Shown here: in pieces, positions 1 through 6,079 of the stretch | Layout of the letters: the number at the start of each line of letters is the position of its first letter | How positions within the stretch are numbered: position 1 is the stretch's first letter | DNA from: an uncultured Eubacteriales bacterium | Lineage (GTDB): Bacteria > Bacillota > Clostridia > Oscillospirales > CAG-272 | Reading direction: 5' to 3' | Assembly: GCA_900554225.1 (NCBI GenBank) | Contig: USGH01000027.1 | Coordinates: 1 to 16,187, forward strand | Length of the DNA stretch: 16,187 bases | Notes under the pieces: generated by a model | The model's database searches: none | Seen by the model: the letters and a program-made list of their open reading frames with translations, nothing else | Told to the model about the DNA's origin: nothing | Translations under genes and position numbers: made by a program

Positions 1-384
1 AGTCTTCCCCAGTATAGATGTACAACGACCTGCACCGCAACGGACGATGGGTTCACGTTCCAAATGACGCTTCTGACCGACGACGGCAAGCTCCGATTGG
101 CAGGAGATGTGACCTATACATTCCGGGATGGGCTACTTTCCGCATATACGCCTGTGGAGACGATTCTGCCGGAGGGAGAACCGCATACCTCTGATGAGCC
201 CACTGCGTCCCTGTCCGATCACCCGTCATTGCTGCGTATCGGCCATTCGACGATGGAAAAGCCGGTTTTGACATATCCTCCATTTGACTGCATTTTTTGT
301 TGCAAAACACTTGAATTTTATAAAAAGATCGTGTATACTATAGGCAGAACATTCTTTCTTGCGGCAAAAGGAGCAAAGCAATGA
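1..384 (+). CDS. Partial ORF at left edge, unidentified protein (C-terminal part)
   Basis: The frame is open from base 1 to a TGA at 382-384, so the start lies outside the window. The first ~60 residues have a natural protein composition (for example TLLTDDGKLRLAGDV, then an alternating hydrophobic/polar stretch), suggesting the end of a beta-rich domain. The last ~60 residues are lower in quality and run through a strong promoter at 311-339. Its stop overlaps the next start as ATGA (381-384), which would normally suggest translational coupling, but the embedded promoter suggests the next gene is transcribed independently. The genuine protein may end earlier in a related sequence and read through here because of an indel. 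I recognise no family. The only long open frame over this stretch on the other strand (53-310) looks like a shadow. Confidence 0.4.
   Translation, partial: SLPQYRCTTTCTATDDGFTFQMTLLTDDGKLRLAGDVTYTFRDGLLSAYTPVETILPEGEPHTSDEPTASLSDHPSLLRIGHSTMEKPVLTYPPFDCIFCCKTLEFYKKIVYTIGRTFFLAAKGAKQ
311..339 (+). promoter_or_regulatory. Sigma-A-type promoter for the TIGR04076-DUF5131-GNAT operon
   Basis: A -35 box TTGAAT (311-316) and a -10 box TATACT (334-339) are separated by exactly 17 bp. Transcription would start near 346, about 35 bases before the ATG at 381. An AAAGGAG ribosome site at 367-373 follows. The promoter lies inside the tail of the upstream open frame. Confidence 0.8.
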
Positions 385-773
385 AAAAGTGGTACGATGA
401 GGAATATACGTTTACCATAGATGTGGTCGGCTATCTGCGCGGCGATAAAACAGAGGGCTACTGCCGCAATGGGGAGGAGATCGGTGATCGGTACATATCC
501 ACCTACGGCAGTCCGGTGAATGCGGCGGGGTGCGGGATCTGTCCGAAAACGATGCTCCTGCTCTTTCCGCTCATGGAGGCGATCCGCAGCGGTGGGGATC
601 TGCGTCTGCTCGGCGGCGAAGGACCATACGAAAAAACCGTGGTCTGTCCGGATGGATGCGTACTCTTCCGTCTGCGCGCGGAGAAACAGGATACGGAAAG
701 CGGCAACTTCTTCACCAGCAGTGCGCTGCACCATGAAGGCACAGCTGTGGACGATATGGTCACAGAAAAATGA
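381..773 (+). CDS. TIGR04076-like small cysteine-rich protein
   Basis: A 130-residue protein starting at an ATG with AAAGGAG seven bases upstream. It shows the pattern I associate with the TIGR04076 family: a GYC-x3-GxxxGD stretch (C28), a GCGICPKTM segment (C51, C54) leading into a hydrophobic helix and a GGDLR turn, then a VVCPDGCVLFRLR strand (C89, C93). The five cysteines could bind a metal or form disulfides. No enzymatic motif or signal peptide is visible, so it is probably cytosolic. TIGR04076 proteins have no established function that I know of. The last ~25 residues extend past the usual domain. It is the first gene of a three-gene operon, and its TGA overlaps the start of the DUF5131 gene (770-773). 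The family call rests on motif recall, not alignment. Confidence 0.65.
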   Translation: MKKWYDEEYTFTIDVVGYLRGDKTEGYCRNGEEIGDRYISTYGSPVNAAGCGICPKTMLLLFPLMEAIRSGGDLRLLGGEGPYEKTVVCPDGCVLFRLRAEKQDTESGNFFTSSALHHEGTAVDDMVTEK

Positions 774-1606
774 CGGATCCGGGACAGCTTTCTCTGTTTG
801 GCATGGAAAGCGAGGCGGCAGCACCGCGTCAGGCACGATTTTGGAGCTGGAATCCGTGGCACGGCTGCACAAAGGTATCACCGGGCTGCCAATACTGCTA
901 TGTGTATCGCAACGATGCACGCTATGGCACGGTGGCGGCGTCCAGTGTCTGCCGGAAAAACGCGGATTTTGATCTGCCGCTCCGGCGCGGTCGGAATGGA
1001 GCATACAAAATCCCGTCCGGTGCCACGGTTATGACCTCGTTCACCTCCGATTTTCTCCTTGCCGATGCCGACGAATGGCGCGCGGACTGCTTCCGGATGA
1101 TGCGTAGTCGCTCCGATCTGCACTTTGTCTTTTTCACCAAGCGGATCGAACGGTTATCTGCCTTTCTGCCGGACGATTGGGAAGCGGGCTACGACAATGT
1201 GACCATCGGCTGCACCTGCGAGGATCAGATTCGCGCGGATATGCGGCTGCCGCTCTTTCTCGCCCTGCCGATTCGCCGCCGCTGGATCGTCGCGGAGCCG
1301 CTGCTCACCCCACTCTCGTTATTGCCGTATCTCACCGCGGCGGATGCACCGATTGCGCAGGTGACGGTTGGCGGAGAATCGGGGGAACAGGCGCGCTTGT
1401 GTGAATACGATTGGGTGCTGTCGATCCGGGAGCAGTGCCTCTCTGCCGGGGTGCCGTTTTCCTATCACCAGACCGGCGCACGTCTCAAAAAGGATGGCAG
1501 GGAGTACAGAATCCCGCGGAAATTGCAGCAAATACAGGCAAAAAAGGCGGGACTGGATACCCTTTCTGACGCGATCGACAGTTCTGACGATGCGAGGAGA
1601 CTATGA
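770..1606 (+). CDS. DUF5131 family protein (phage Gp37/Gp68-like, three-cysteine motif)
   Basis: A 278-residue protein. The N-terminal FWSWNPWHGCTKVSPGCQYC block places C33, C40 and C43 in a C-x6-C-x2-C arrangement, typical of DUF5131/Gp37-Gp68 proteins and resembling a radical-SAM-type iron-sulfur motif. Other family-like segments are FFTKR (~123-127), IGCTCEDQ (~146-153), WIVAEPLL (~171-178), VTVGGESG (~199-206) and GVPFSYHQTGA (~228-238). These proteins occur in phages and on chromosomes, and their biochemical role is not established. No phage genes surround this copy. The start overlaps the previous stop as ATGA without a strong ribosome site, implying translational coupling. The end overlaps the next start in the same way. 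The family call is firm; any reaction would be inference. Confidence 0.85.
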   Translation: MTDPGQLSLFGMESEAAAPRQARFWSWNPWHGCTKVSPGCQYCYVYRNDARYGTVAASSVCRKNADFDLPLRRGRNGAYKIPSGATVMTSFTSDFLLADADEWRADCFRMMRSRSDLHFVFFTKRIERLSAFLPDDWEAGYDNVTIGCTCEDQIRADMRLPLFLALPIRRRWIVAEPLLTPLSLLPYLTAADAPIAQVTVGGESGEQARLCEYDWVLSIREQCLSAGVPFSYHQTGARLKKDGREYRIPRKLQQIQAKKAGLDTLSDAIDSSDDARRL

Positions 1607-2049
1607 TACACATAGAGAAAAACACACTCACGGCACCGCAGTTCCATACGCTTTATACCGCTGTCGGTTGGGACGCACCGGAGATCTGTCAGATCGAGCG
1701 GGCACTGACGCATTCCATGGCGGTCTTTTCAGCCTATGACGATGCGGATCCGTCATGTCCGGTCGGGATGGTGCGGCTTTTGGGAGACGGCGGAATGTCC
1801 TTCTATCTGAAGGATTTTGCCGTATTGCCGTCCTATCAGCACAACGGGATTGGTTCCCTGCTTATGGAGGCGGTGGAGGAGACCATTCATGCCATGCTCG
1901 AGGAGGACTGGGCAGTCTCCCTCGAATGCATCAGCACACCGGATGCGGTTCCGTTTTACGAAAGGCACGGCTTTGCACCACGCCCCAACGAATGGGACGG
2001 TCCCGGGATGCTGCGTATGCTCCGAAAGACCGCAGAAGAGACGAAATGA
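1603..2049 (+). CDS. GNAT family N-acetyltransferase
   Basis: A 148-residue protein fitting the compact Gcn5-related acetyltransferase fold. Motif A, the acetyl-CoA pyrophosphate loop, is seen as FAVLPSYQHNGIGSLLM (~72-88), with the QxxGxG-type core at Q79-NGIG. The closing YERHGFAPR segment (~124-132) matches the end of the fold, where a small molecule or protein amine would be acylated. The protein should be cytosolic. The ATG overlaps the DUF5131 stop (ATGA at 1603-1606), with GAGGAG just upstream inside the preceding gene. It is the last of three coupled genes. The coupling suggests that its target is linked to the DUF5131 or TIGR04076 product, but the substrate cannot be read from the sequence. 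Confidence 0.88.
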   Translation: MIHIEKNTLTAPQFHTLYTAVGWDAPEICQIERALTHSMAVFSAYDDADPSCPVGMVRLLGDGGMSFYLKDFAVLPSYQHNGIGSLLMEAVEETIHAMLEEDWAVSLECISTPDAVPFYERHGFAPRPNEWDGPGMLRMLRKTAEETK

Positions 2050-2156
2050 GAATGCAGAGCCATGCGGCATAAAACTGTGGTCCGGAACGACTGGTAACGC
2101 ATCCCATGAGACCCTGCGGCATACAGAGGAAAATCGTTGAGATTTTGTTGAAGGAC

Positions 2157-2185
2157 TTGACAGGTAAACGATCGTTTGCTATACT
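2157..2185 (+). promoter_or_regulatory. Promoter of the tetR gene
   Basis: A perfect -35 TTGACA (2157-2162) and a -10 TATACT (2180-2185) are separated by 17 bp. One AAACGATCGTTT palindrome fills most of the spacer and a second lies immediately downstream of the -10 over the expected +1, so the promoter is built to be repressed. Confidence 0.88.
2165..2178. promoter_or_regulatory. Operator 1, palindrome AAACGATCGTTT
   Basis: A perfect 12-bp palindrome at 2166-2177 inside the promoter spacer. It shares a 16-base identical stretch (AGGTAAACGATCGTTT) with operator 2. Binding by the downstream TetR-family protein is inferred from position and symmetry. Confidence 0.75.
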
Positions 2186-2190
2186 ATAGG

Positions 2191-2204
2191 TAAACGATCG
2201 TTTA
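2191..2204. promoter_or_regulatory. Operator 2, palindrome TAAACGATCGTTTA
   Basis: A perfect 14-bp palindrome (core AAACGATCGTTT at 2192-2203) starting five bases after the -10 box and covering the probable transcription start. Its centre is 26 bp from that of operator 1, about 2.5 helical turns. Confidence 0.75.
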
Positions 2205-2230
2205 TTTTTTTGGGTATGGGAGGGATGCAG

Positions 2231-2851
2231 ATGCAGGACACGAAGGAGAAAATTCTCCGTACCGCACTCCTGTTGTTTGCCCGTGATGGCTACGAGGCGG
2301 TGTCGGTCAGCATGATCGCCGGGGAGCTGGGGATCACCAAAGGCGCGCTGTATAAGCATTACGAGAACAAACGAGCAATATTGGAGTGCATTGTCGCACG
2401 GATGGAAGCGGAGGACGCACAGCGCGCCACAGCATACGCGGTACCTGTCGGAACGGTCGATGCGATGCCATGCGCGTATCGGGACAGCGAAACGGCAGAT
2501 CTGCTGTCGTTCAGCCGTGCGCAGTTTGTCTATTGGACGGAGGATCCGTTCGCGTCGGCATTCCGGCGGATGCTGACTCTGGAGCAGTACCGCGATCCGG
2601 AGATGCGGCGGCTATATGACATGTATCTTGTCGCCGGGCCGCTCAGGTATGTCACGGATCTGCTGACAAGCTGGGAAATCCCACACGCGGCGGAGCTGGC
2701 ACTGTCCCTCTATGCGCCGATGTACTTTTTATACACTGCCTACGACAATGCGCCAACGGACAAAGCGCGGATACACACGCTGCTCGATGGGCATCTGACG
2801 GAGCTTGGCAATCAGATCGCGACGGAGAGAGAAAAAAAGAATACACAGTGA
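2231..2851 (+). CDS. TetR/AcrR family transcriptional regulator
   Basis: A 206-residue protein from the ATG at 2231. In-frame TTG 2210, ATG 2216 and ATG 2225 also exist, but 2231 sits seven bases after GGGAGGG (2218-2224) and gives the usual short N-terminus. Residues ~5-50 form a TetR DNA-binding domain (KEKILRTALLLFARDGYE, then the helix-turn-helix VSMIAGELGITKGALYKHY). The rest is the variable ligand-binding and dimerisation domain (SFSRAQFVYWTEDPFASAFRR, ending in a long helix). It probably represses its own promoter through the two AAACGATCGTTT operators. The GNAT gene at 2940 follows by 88 bases with no visible terminator or promoter between, so it is probably in the same regulon. The ligand is unknown. 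Confidence 0.92.
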   Translation: MQDTKEKILRTALLLFARDGYEAVSVSMIAGELGITKGALYKHYENKRAILECIVARMEAEDAQRATAYAVPVGTVDAMPCAYRDSETADLLSFSRAQFVYWTEDPFASAFRRMLTLEQYRDPEMRRLYDMYLVAGPLRYVTDLLTSWEIPHAAELALSLYAPMYFLYTAYDNAPTDKARIHTLLDGHLTELGNQIATEREKKNTQ

Positions 2852-2939
2852 CTACGGAAGCAAAGCATTGGACAGAATACCGTATCCGCAGTGCTGTACA
2901 CTGAAAATATCCATACAGAGGAAAGAAGGCATATCAAAA

Positions 2940-3569
2940 ATGGCTATACACATTCGCAGAGAAGCCCCAGCAGACTATCGTACCGTGGAGGAGCTGGTGC
3001 GGGAATCGTTCTGGAACGTCTATCATCCCGGCTGCACGGAGCATTATGTCCTGCACCGCTATCGGAACGAACCCGATTTTGTACCGGAGCTTGATCTGGT
3101 GCTGGAAAAGGACGGTGAGATCATCGGGCAGGTGATCTATGTGAAATCCAAAATCGATCTTGCAGACGGAAGCACGCTGCCTGTGATGACGTTTGGCCCG
3201 ATCGGAATCGCACCACAGTACAAACGGCTGGGCTACGGGATGCTGCTGCTCGCTCATTCGATGGAAATTGCGGCGAAAATGGATGCCGGTGCGCTGTGTA
3301 TCACGGGCAACATTCTGTTCTACGGCAAATCCGGCTTTGCACCGGCATCTCAATTTGGCGTGCGGTATGCGGATGCAGATCCGGCGGACGCTGTGGTGCC
3401 ATATTTTCTCGCAAAGGAATTGCCCCCCGGCTACCTCAACGGTGTGCGCGGTACATACCACGATCCGGACGGCTATTTTGTCGCCATGCGGGAGCCGGAT
3501 GCGTTTGCACGATACGAAAGCACGTTCCCACAAAAGGGAAAAATGCGCCTGCCGGGTCAGCTGGCATAA
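2940..3569 (+). CDS. GNAT family N-acetyltransferase (YhbS-like)
   Basis: A 209-residue protein from the ATG at 2940. The open frame extends to 2805, but that part overlaps the tetR gene. The chosen start has a GGAAAGAAGG site at 2920-2929 and gives the typical opening MAIHIRREAPADYRTVEELV. The acetyl-CoA loop is GIAPQYKRLGYGMLLL (~89-104), followed by a long helix and FYGKSGFAP (~126-134), the usual order for YhbS-type acetyltransferases. The C-terminal ~60 residues (DADPADAVVPYFLAKELPPG onward) match the extra region of this subgroup. It is likely co-transcribed with tetR, and a strong terminator follows 18 bases after the stop. The substrate is unknown. Confidence 0.88.
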   Translation: MAIHIRREAPADYRTVEELVRESFWNVYHPGCTEHYVLHRYRNEPDFVPELDLVLEKDGEIIGQVIYVKSKIDLADGSTLPVMTFGPIGIAPQYKRLGYGMLLLAHSMEIAAKMDAGALCITGNILFYGKSGFAPASQFGVRYADADPADAVVPYFLAKELPPGYLNGVRGTYHDPDGYFVAMREPDAFARYESTFPQKGKMRLPGQLA

Positions 3570-3587
3570 AGAAAGTACGCACCACAC

Positions 3588-3634
3588 AAAAAAGCACAGG
3601 GAATCCAGAGATTGCGGATACCTGTGCTTTTTTT
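3588..3634. terminator. Bidirectional intrinsic terminator
   Basis: AAAAAAGCACAGG (3588-3600) pairs with CCTGTGCTTTTTTT (3621-3634). The 20-base loop can add an ATCC/GGAT inner stem (3603-3606 with 3616-3619). The T-run works on the plus strand and the A-run on the minus strand, so it can end both the tetR-GNAT transcript and the converging flavoprotein transcript. Confidence 0.9.
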
Positions 3635-3752
3635 GTATGTATGCTGTGGAGCGGACTGTGTGCTTTACACATTCACACCGGAAATACTCGAATCGTTCCG
3701 CGTTCTGGTGATGAAACGAATATATGGTGTATACCGCAAAAACAGCCTGAAA

Positions 3753-5141
3753 TCAGCGTTTTTCCAACTTTTCGAGGATCCGGCGCGCCACATAAATCCC
3801 GCTCGCGGAGGCGTGAGAGAGGGAATGGGTCACACCGGAGCCATCGCCGATCACGTACAGTCCCTTGTGGATCGTTTCGAGATTCTCATCGATTTCGACC
3901 TGCATATTGTAGAACTTTACCTCCACACCGTAGAGCAGCGTGTCGGGATTGGCGGTACCGGGTGCGATCTTGTCCAAGGCATAGATCATCTCAATGAGTC
4001 CGTCCAGGATCCGCTTCGGCAGCACGAGGGACAGATCTCCCGGCGTGGCAGCAAGTGTGGGTTCGACCATTCCCTCCTCAATCCGCTTTTTCGTACTCCG
4101 TCTGCCGCTGATGAGATCACCGAACCGCTGGACGATCACACCGCCGCCAAGCATATTGGACAGCCGCGCAATGCTCTCGCCATAGCCGTTGGAATCCTTA
4201 AACGGTTCGGAAAAGTGCTTGGCGACCAGAAGCGCGAAATTCGTGTTCTCCGTCTGCTTTGCCGGATCCTCATAGCTGTGTCCGTTTACGGTGATGATGC
4301 CGTTTGTGTTCTCCGTTACGACACTGCCGCGCGGATTCATGCAGAAGGTGCGGACCGCATCCTCATAATTCCTGGTACGATAGACGATTTTGCTTTCGTA
4401 CAGCTCGTCGGTCAGGTGGCTGAAGATCACTGCGGGCAATTCCACACGCACGCCGATGTCCACGCGATTGGAAACGGTTTTGATCCCGAGATGCGCGCAC
4501 ACGCCCTCCATCCATTTGGAACCGGAACGACCGACCGATACGATACACTCCCGGCAGGTATGCTTGCCATTGACGCTCTCGACACAGTAACCGCCGTCGA
4601 TCTTTTCGATGTGGTCGATATGGGTATTGAAGTGCCAGTCCACCCGTTCGGACAGCTCGTTATAGAGATTTTCCAATACGATGTAGTTGATGTCGGTGCC
4701 GAGATGGCGCACGGACGCTTCGAGCAGATGGAGCTGATTCTGCATACAGAGCTTTTTGAAGCGTGAACCGGCTGTCGAATAGAGCTTGCAGTTTTCTCCG
4801 CCGTGGGTGACATTGATGTGATCGACGTACTGCATCAGCTCGGTGGCTTCTTTTTTACCAATGTATTCATAGAGCGTCCCGCCGAAATCGTTTGTGATGT
4901 TGTATTTGCCGTCCGAAAATGCGCCTGCCCCTCCAAATCCGCTCATGATCGCGCAGGTTTTGCAGTGACAGCAGGTTTTCACATGCACGCCGTCGATGGG
5001 ACATTTCCGTTTGGCAAGCGGATTTCCGGCTTCAAACACACCGATGCGGAGATTCGGATTCTGCGTTGCCAGCTCATACGCCGAGAAAATACCGCCGGGA
5101 CCAGCACCGATGATGATCACGTCATAGTCCAGATTCTTCAT
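3753..5141 (-). CDS. NAD(P)/FAD-dependent oxidoreductase with N-terminal cysteine cluster
   Basis: A 462-residue flavoprotein resembling the uncharacterised FAD-dependent dehydrogenase group (COG2509-like). The N-terminal Rossmann motif is YDVIIIGAGPGGIFSAYELA (~6-25) with a GEGxxG-type glycine set at G12, G14 and G17. It is followed by a cysteine-rich stretch (C47, C57, C58, C60, C63) leading into SGFGGAGAFSDGKYNIT, a hallmark of the group. A second nucleotide-contact motif IVSVGRSGSKW lies mid-protein, and the FAD-closing motif GLYVIGDGSGVTHSLSHA is near the C-terminus. The start at 5141 was chosen because GAGGTG lies 4-9 bases upstream and the FAD motif then begins at residue 6; an in-frame ATG at 5153 is less likely. 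It is monocistronic with its own promoter. The cysteines could bind an Fe-S cluster or be redox active. The substrate is unknown. Confidence 0.88.
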   Translation of the reverse strand: MKNLDYDVIIIGAGPGGIFSAYELATQNPNLRIGVFEAGNPLAKRKCPIDGVHVKTCCHCKTCAIMSGFGGAGAFSDGKYNITNDFGGTLYEYIGKKEATELMQYVDHINVTHGGENCKLYSTAGSRFKKLCMQNQLHLLEASVRHLGTDINYIVLENLYNELSERVDWHFNTHIDHIEKIDGGYCVESVNGKHTCRECIVSVGRSGSKWMEGVCAHLGIKTVSNRVDIGVRVELPAVIFSHLTDELYESKIVYRTRNYEDAVRTFCMNPRGSVVTENTNGIITVNGHSYEDPAKQTENTNFALLVAKHFSEPFKDSNGYGESIARLSNMLGGGVIVQRFGDLISGRRSTKKRIEEGMVEPTLAATPGDLSLVLPKRILDGLIEMIYALDKIAPGTANPDTLLYGVEVKFYNMQVEIDENLETIHKGLYVIGDGSGVTHSLSHASASGIYVARRILEKLEKR

Positions 5142-5221
5142 AAAACACCTCATATGGGAATTCTTCCATTGACAATGAGAGGAAGTTGGCTCATATTGGG
5201 GCTTCTGCACACCAAAAATAT

Positions 5222-5250
5222 AGTATACCATGGATTTGCCGCTTCGTCAA
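5222..5250 (-). promoter_or_regulatory. Promoter of the FAD-dependent oxidoreductase gene
   Basis: On the minus strand TTGACG (5250-5245) and TATACT (5227-5222) are separated by 17 bp. Transcription would start near 5215, leaving a ~75-base leader before the ATG at 5141. It is divergent from the promoter at 5351-5379. Confidence 0.8.
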
Positions 5251-5350
5251 GAGATTTGTCGTTTTTTGGTTTCACAGCCTTGTAAAATGTGCAATACGGA
5301 CAATCGGGAGCCGTTTTTACGCGTTTTTTGGCAAGAATCCCACACAGGCA

Positions 5351-5379
5351 TTGACAAAGCGATAAGAATCCTGTATAAT
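5351..5379 (+). promoter_or_regulatory. Consensus promoter of the O-acetylation operon
   Basis: A perfect TTGACA (5351-5356) and a perfect TATAAT (5374-5379) with a 17-bp spacer form a full-consensus vegetative promoter. The start site would be near 5386, about 40 bases before the ATG at 5426. An AAAGGAG site follows at 5412-5418. Confidence 0.92.
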
Positions 5380-5425
5380 ATAGCATAGATTTTTGTGATT
5401 ATCCATAAACCAAAGGAGTCTTCTC

Positions 5426-5989
5426 ATGAAAAAATCCATAATCGTTGCCATGCTTGCTGCCATCGTTCTCTCTGCATTGTCCGCCTGTGGTGCCAAAGAG
5501 ACGGATACATCAGCAAAGGACAATGCGGATCCCGCTGTCACCCAGGACGAAACGATCGATCCGGATGCCATTGTCGGTGATATTTGCACGGAATTTGCGT
5601 ATCTCGACGGCTTTACGTTTACCTCCTCCTCTACGGAGCTCGGCGAATATCTGGACGACGATCTGATCCGCTCCTTCTACGGCGACGTGAACGATGTGCC
5701 GGACTTCACCAAGGTTTCCTCCTACTGCGTCTATATCGATCAGTCGGATGCGAGAACCCTGAACGATGTGGGTGTATTTGTACTCGCCGACGCTTCCTAT
5801 GCCGATACGCTGATGCAGTACCTTCAGGCACGGATCGACCAGAAAATCGCCAATGCTGCCAACTATCCGGATTTTGATGTGGAATCGCTTAAAAAGGCCG
5901 TTGTGAAGAAGGTCGGCAGCACGGTATATTATCTGGCTACAGCGGACGTCGATGCATTCGCCCCCATACTCAAGGAAACCATCGGATAA
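5426..5989 (+). CDS. DUF4358 domain-containing lipoprotein
   Basis: A 187-residue secreted lipoprotein. The signal peptide has a KK n-region, a hydrophobic core (IIVAMLAAIVLSA) and a lipobox LSAC, giving lipidation at C21. A low-complexity acidic linker (~22-45) precedes the folded part from ~46 (DAIVGDICTEFAYLDGFTFTS) to the end. The length, the DVGVFVLADASYAD segment and the pairing with MBOAT and DHHW genes fit the DUF4358 family, whose role is unknown. AAAGGAG lies seven bases before the ATG, under a full-consensus promoter. It is the first gene of the O-acetylation operon, so a role as an extracytoplasmic partner is inferred. Its TAA stop is directly followed, in the same frame, by sequence encoding the natural N-terminus of the MBOAT protein. 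Confidence 0.8.
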   Translation: MKKSIIVAMLAAIVLSALSACGAKETDTSAKDNADPAVTQDETIDPDAIVGDICTEFAYLDGFTFTSSSTELGEYLDDDLIRSFYGDVNDVPDFTKVSSYCVYIDQSDARTLNDVGVFVLADASYADTLMQYLQARIDQKIANAANYPDFDVESLKKAVVKKVGSTVYYLATADVDAFAPILKETIG

Positions 5990-6079
5990 AGGGTCTTTTC
6001 TTCGCTGATTTTTCTATTCGCGTATCTGACGGTCACGCTGGCACTGTATTACGTCATTCCGAACATCAAATACCGGAAC

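Noticed and set aside
770..1606. Prophage remnant suggested by the Gp37/Gp68-like protein
   Set aside because: No integrase, structural, lysis or attachment-site signals nearby; DUF5131 proteins also occur on chromosomes.
2130..2146. Hairpin AAAATC/GATTTT after the first GNAT gene as terminator
   Set aside because: Six weak pairs and no T-run after it; too weak to call.
3709..3760. Second terminator for the flavoprotein gene (AAAAAC...GTTTTT)
   Set aside because: Only six A-T-rich pairs with an irregular interior, overlapping the stop codon; the strong bidirectional terminator at 3588-3634 is sufficient.
3612..4766. 384-residue plus-strand ORF
   Set aside because: Antisense to the FAD-dependent oxidoreductase, with no start site and no family features.
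5142..5425. Riboswitch or T-box in the divergent intergenic region
   Set aside because: The leaders are only ~40 and ~75 bases and no conserved riboswitch motif or terminator/antiterminator pair is visible.
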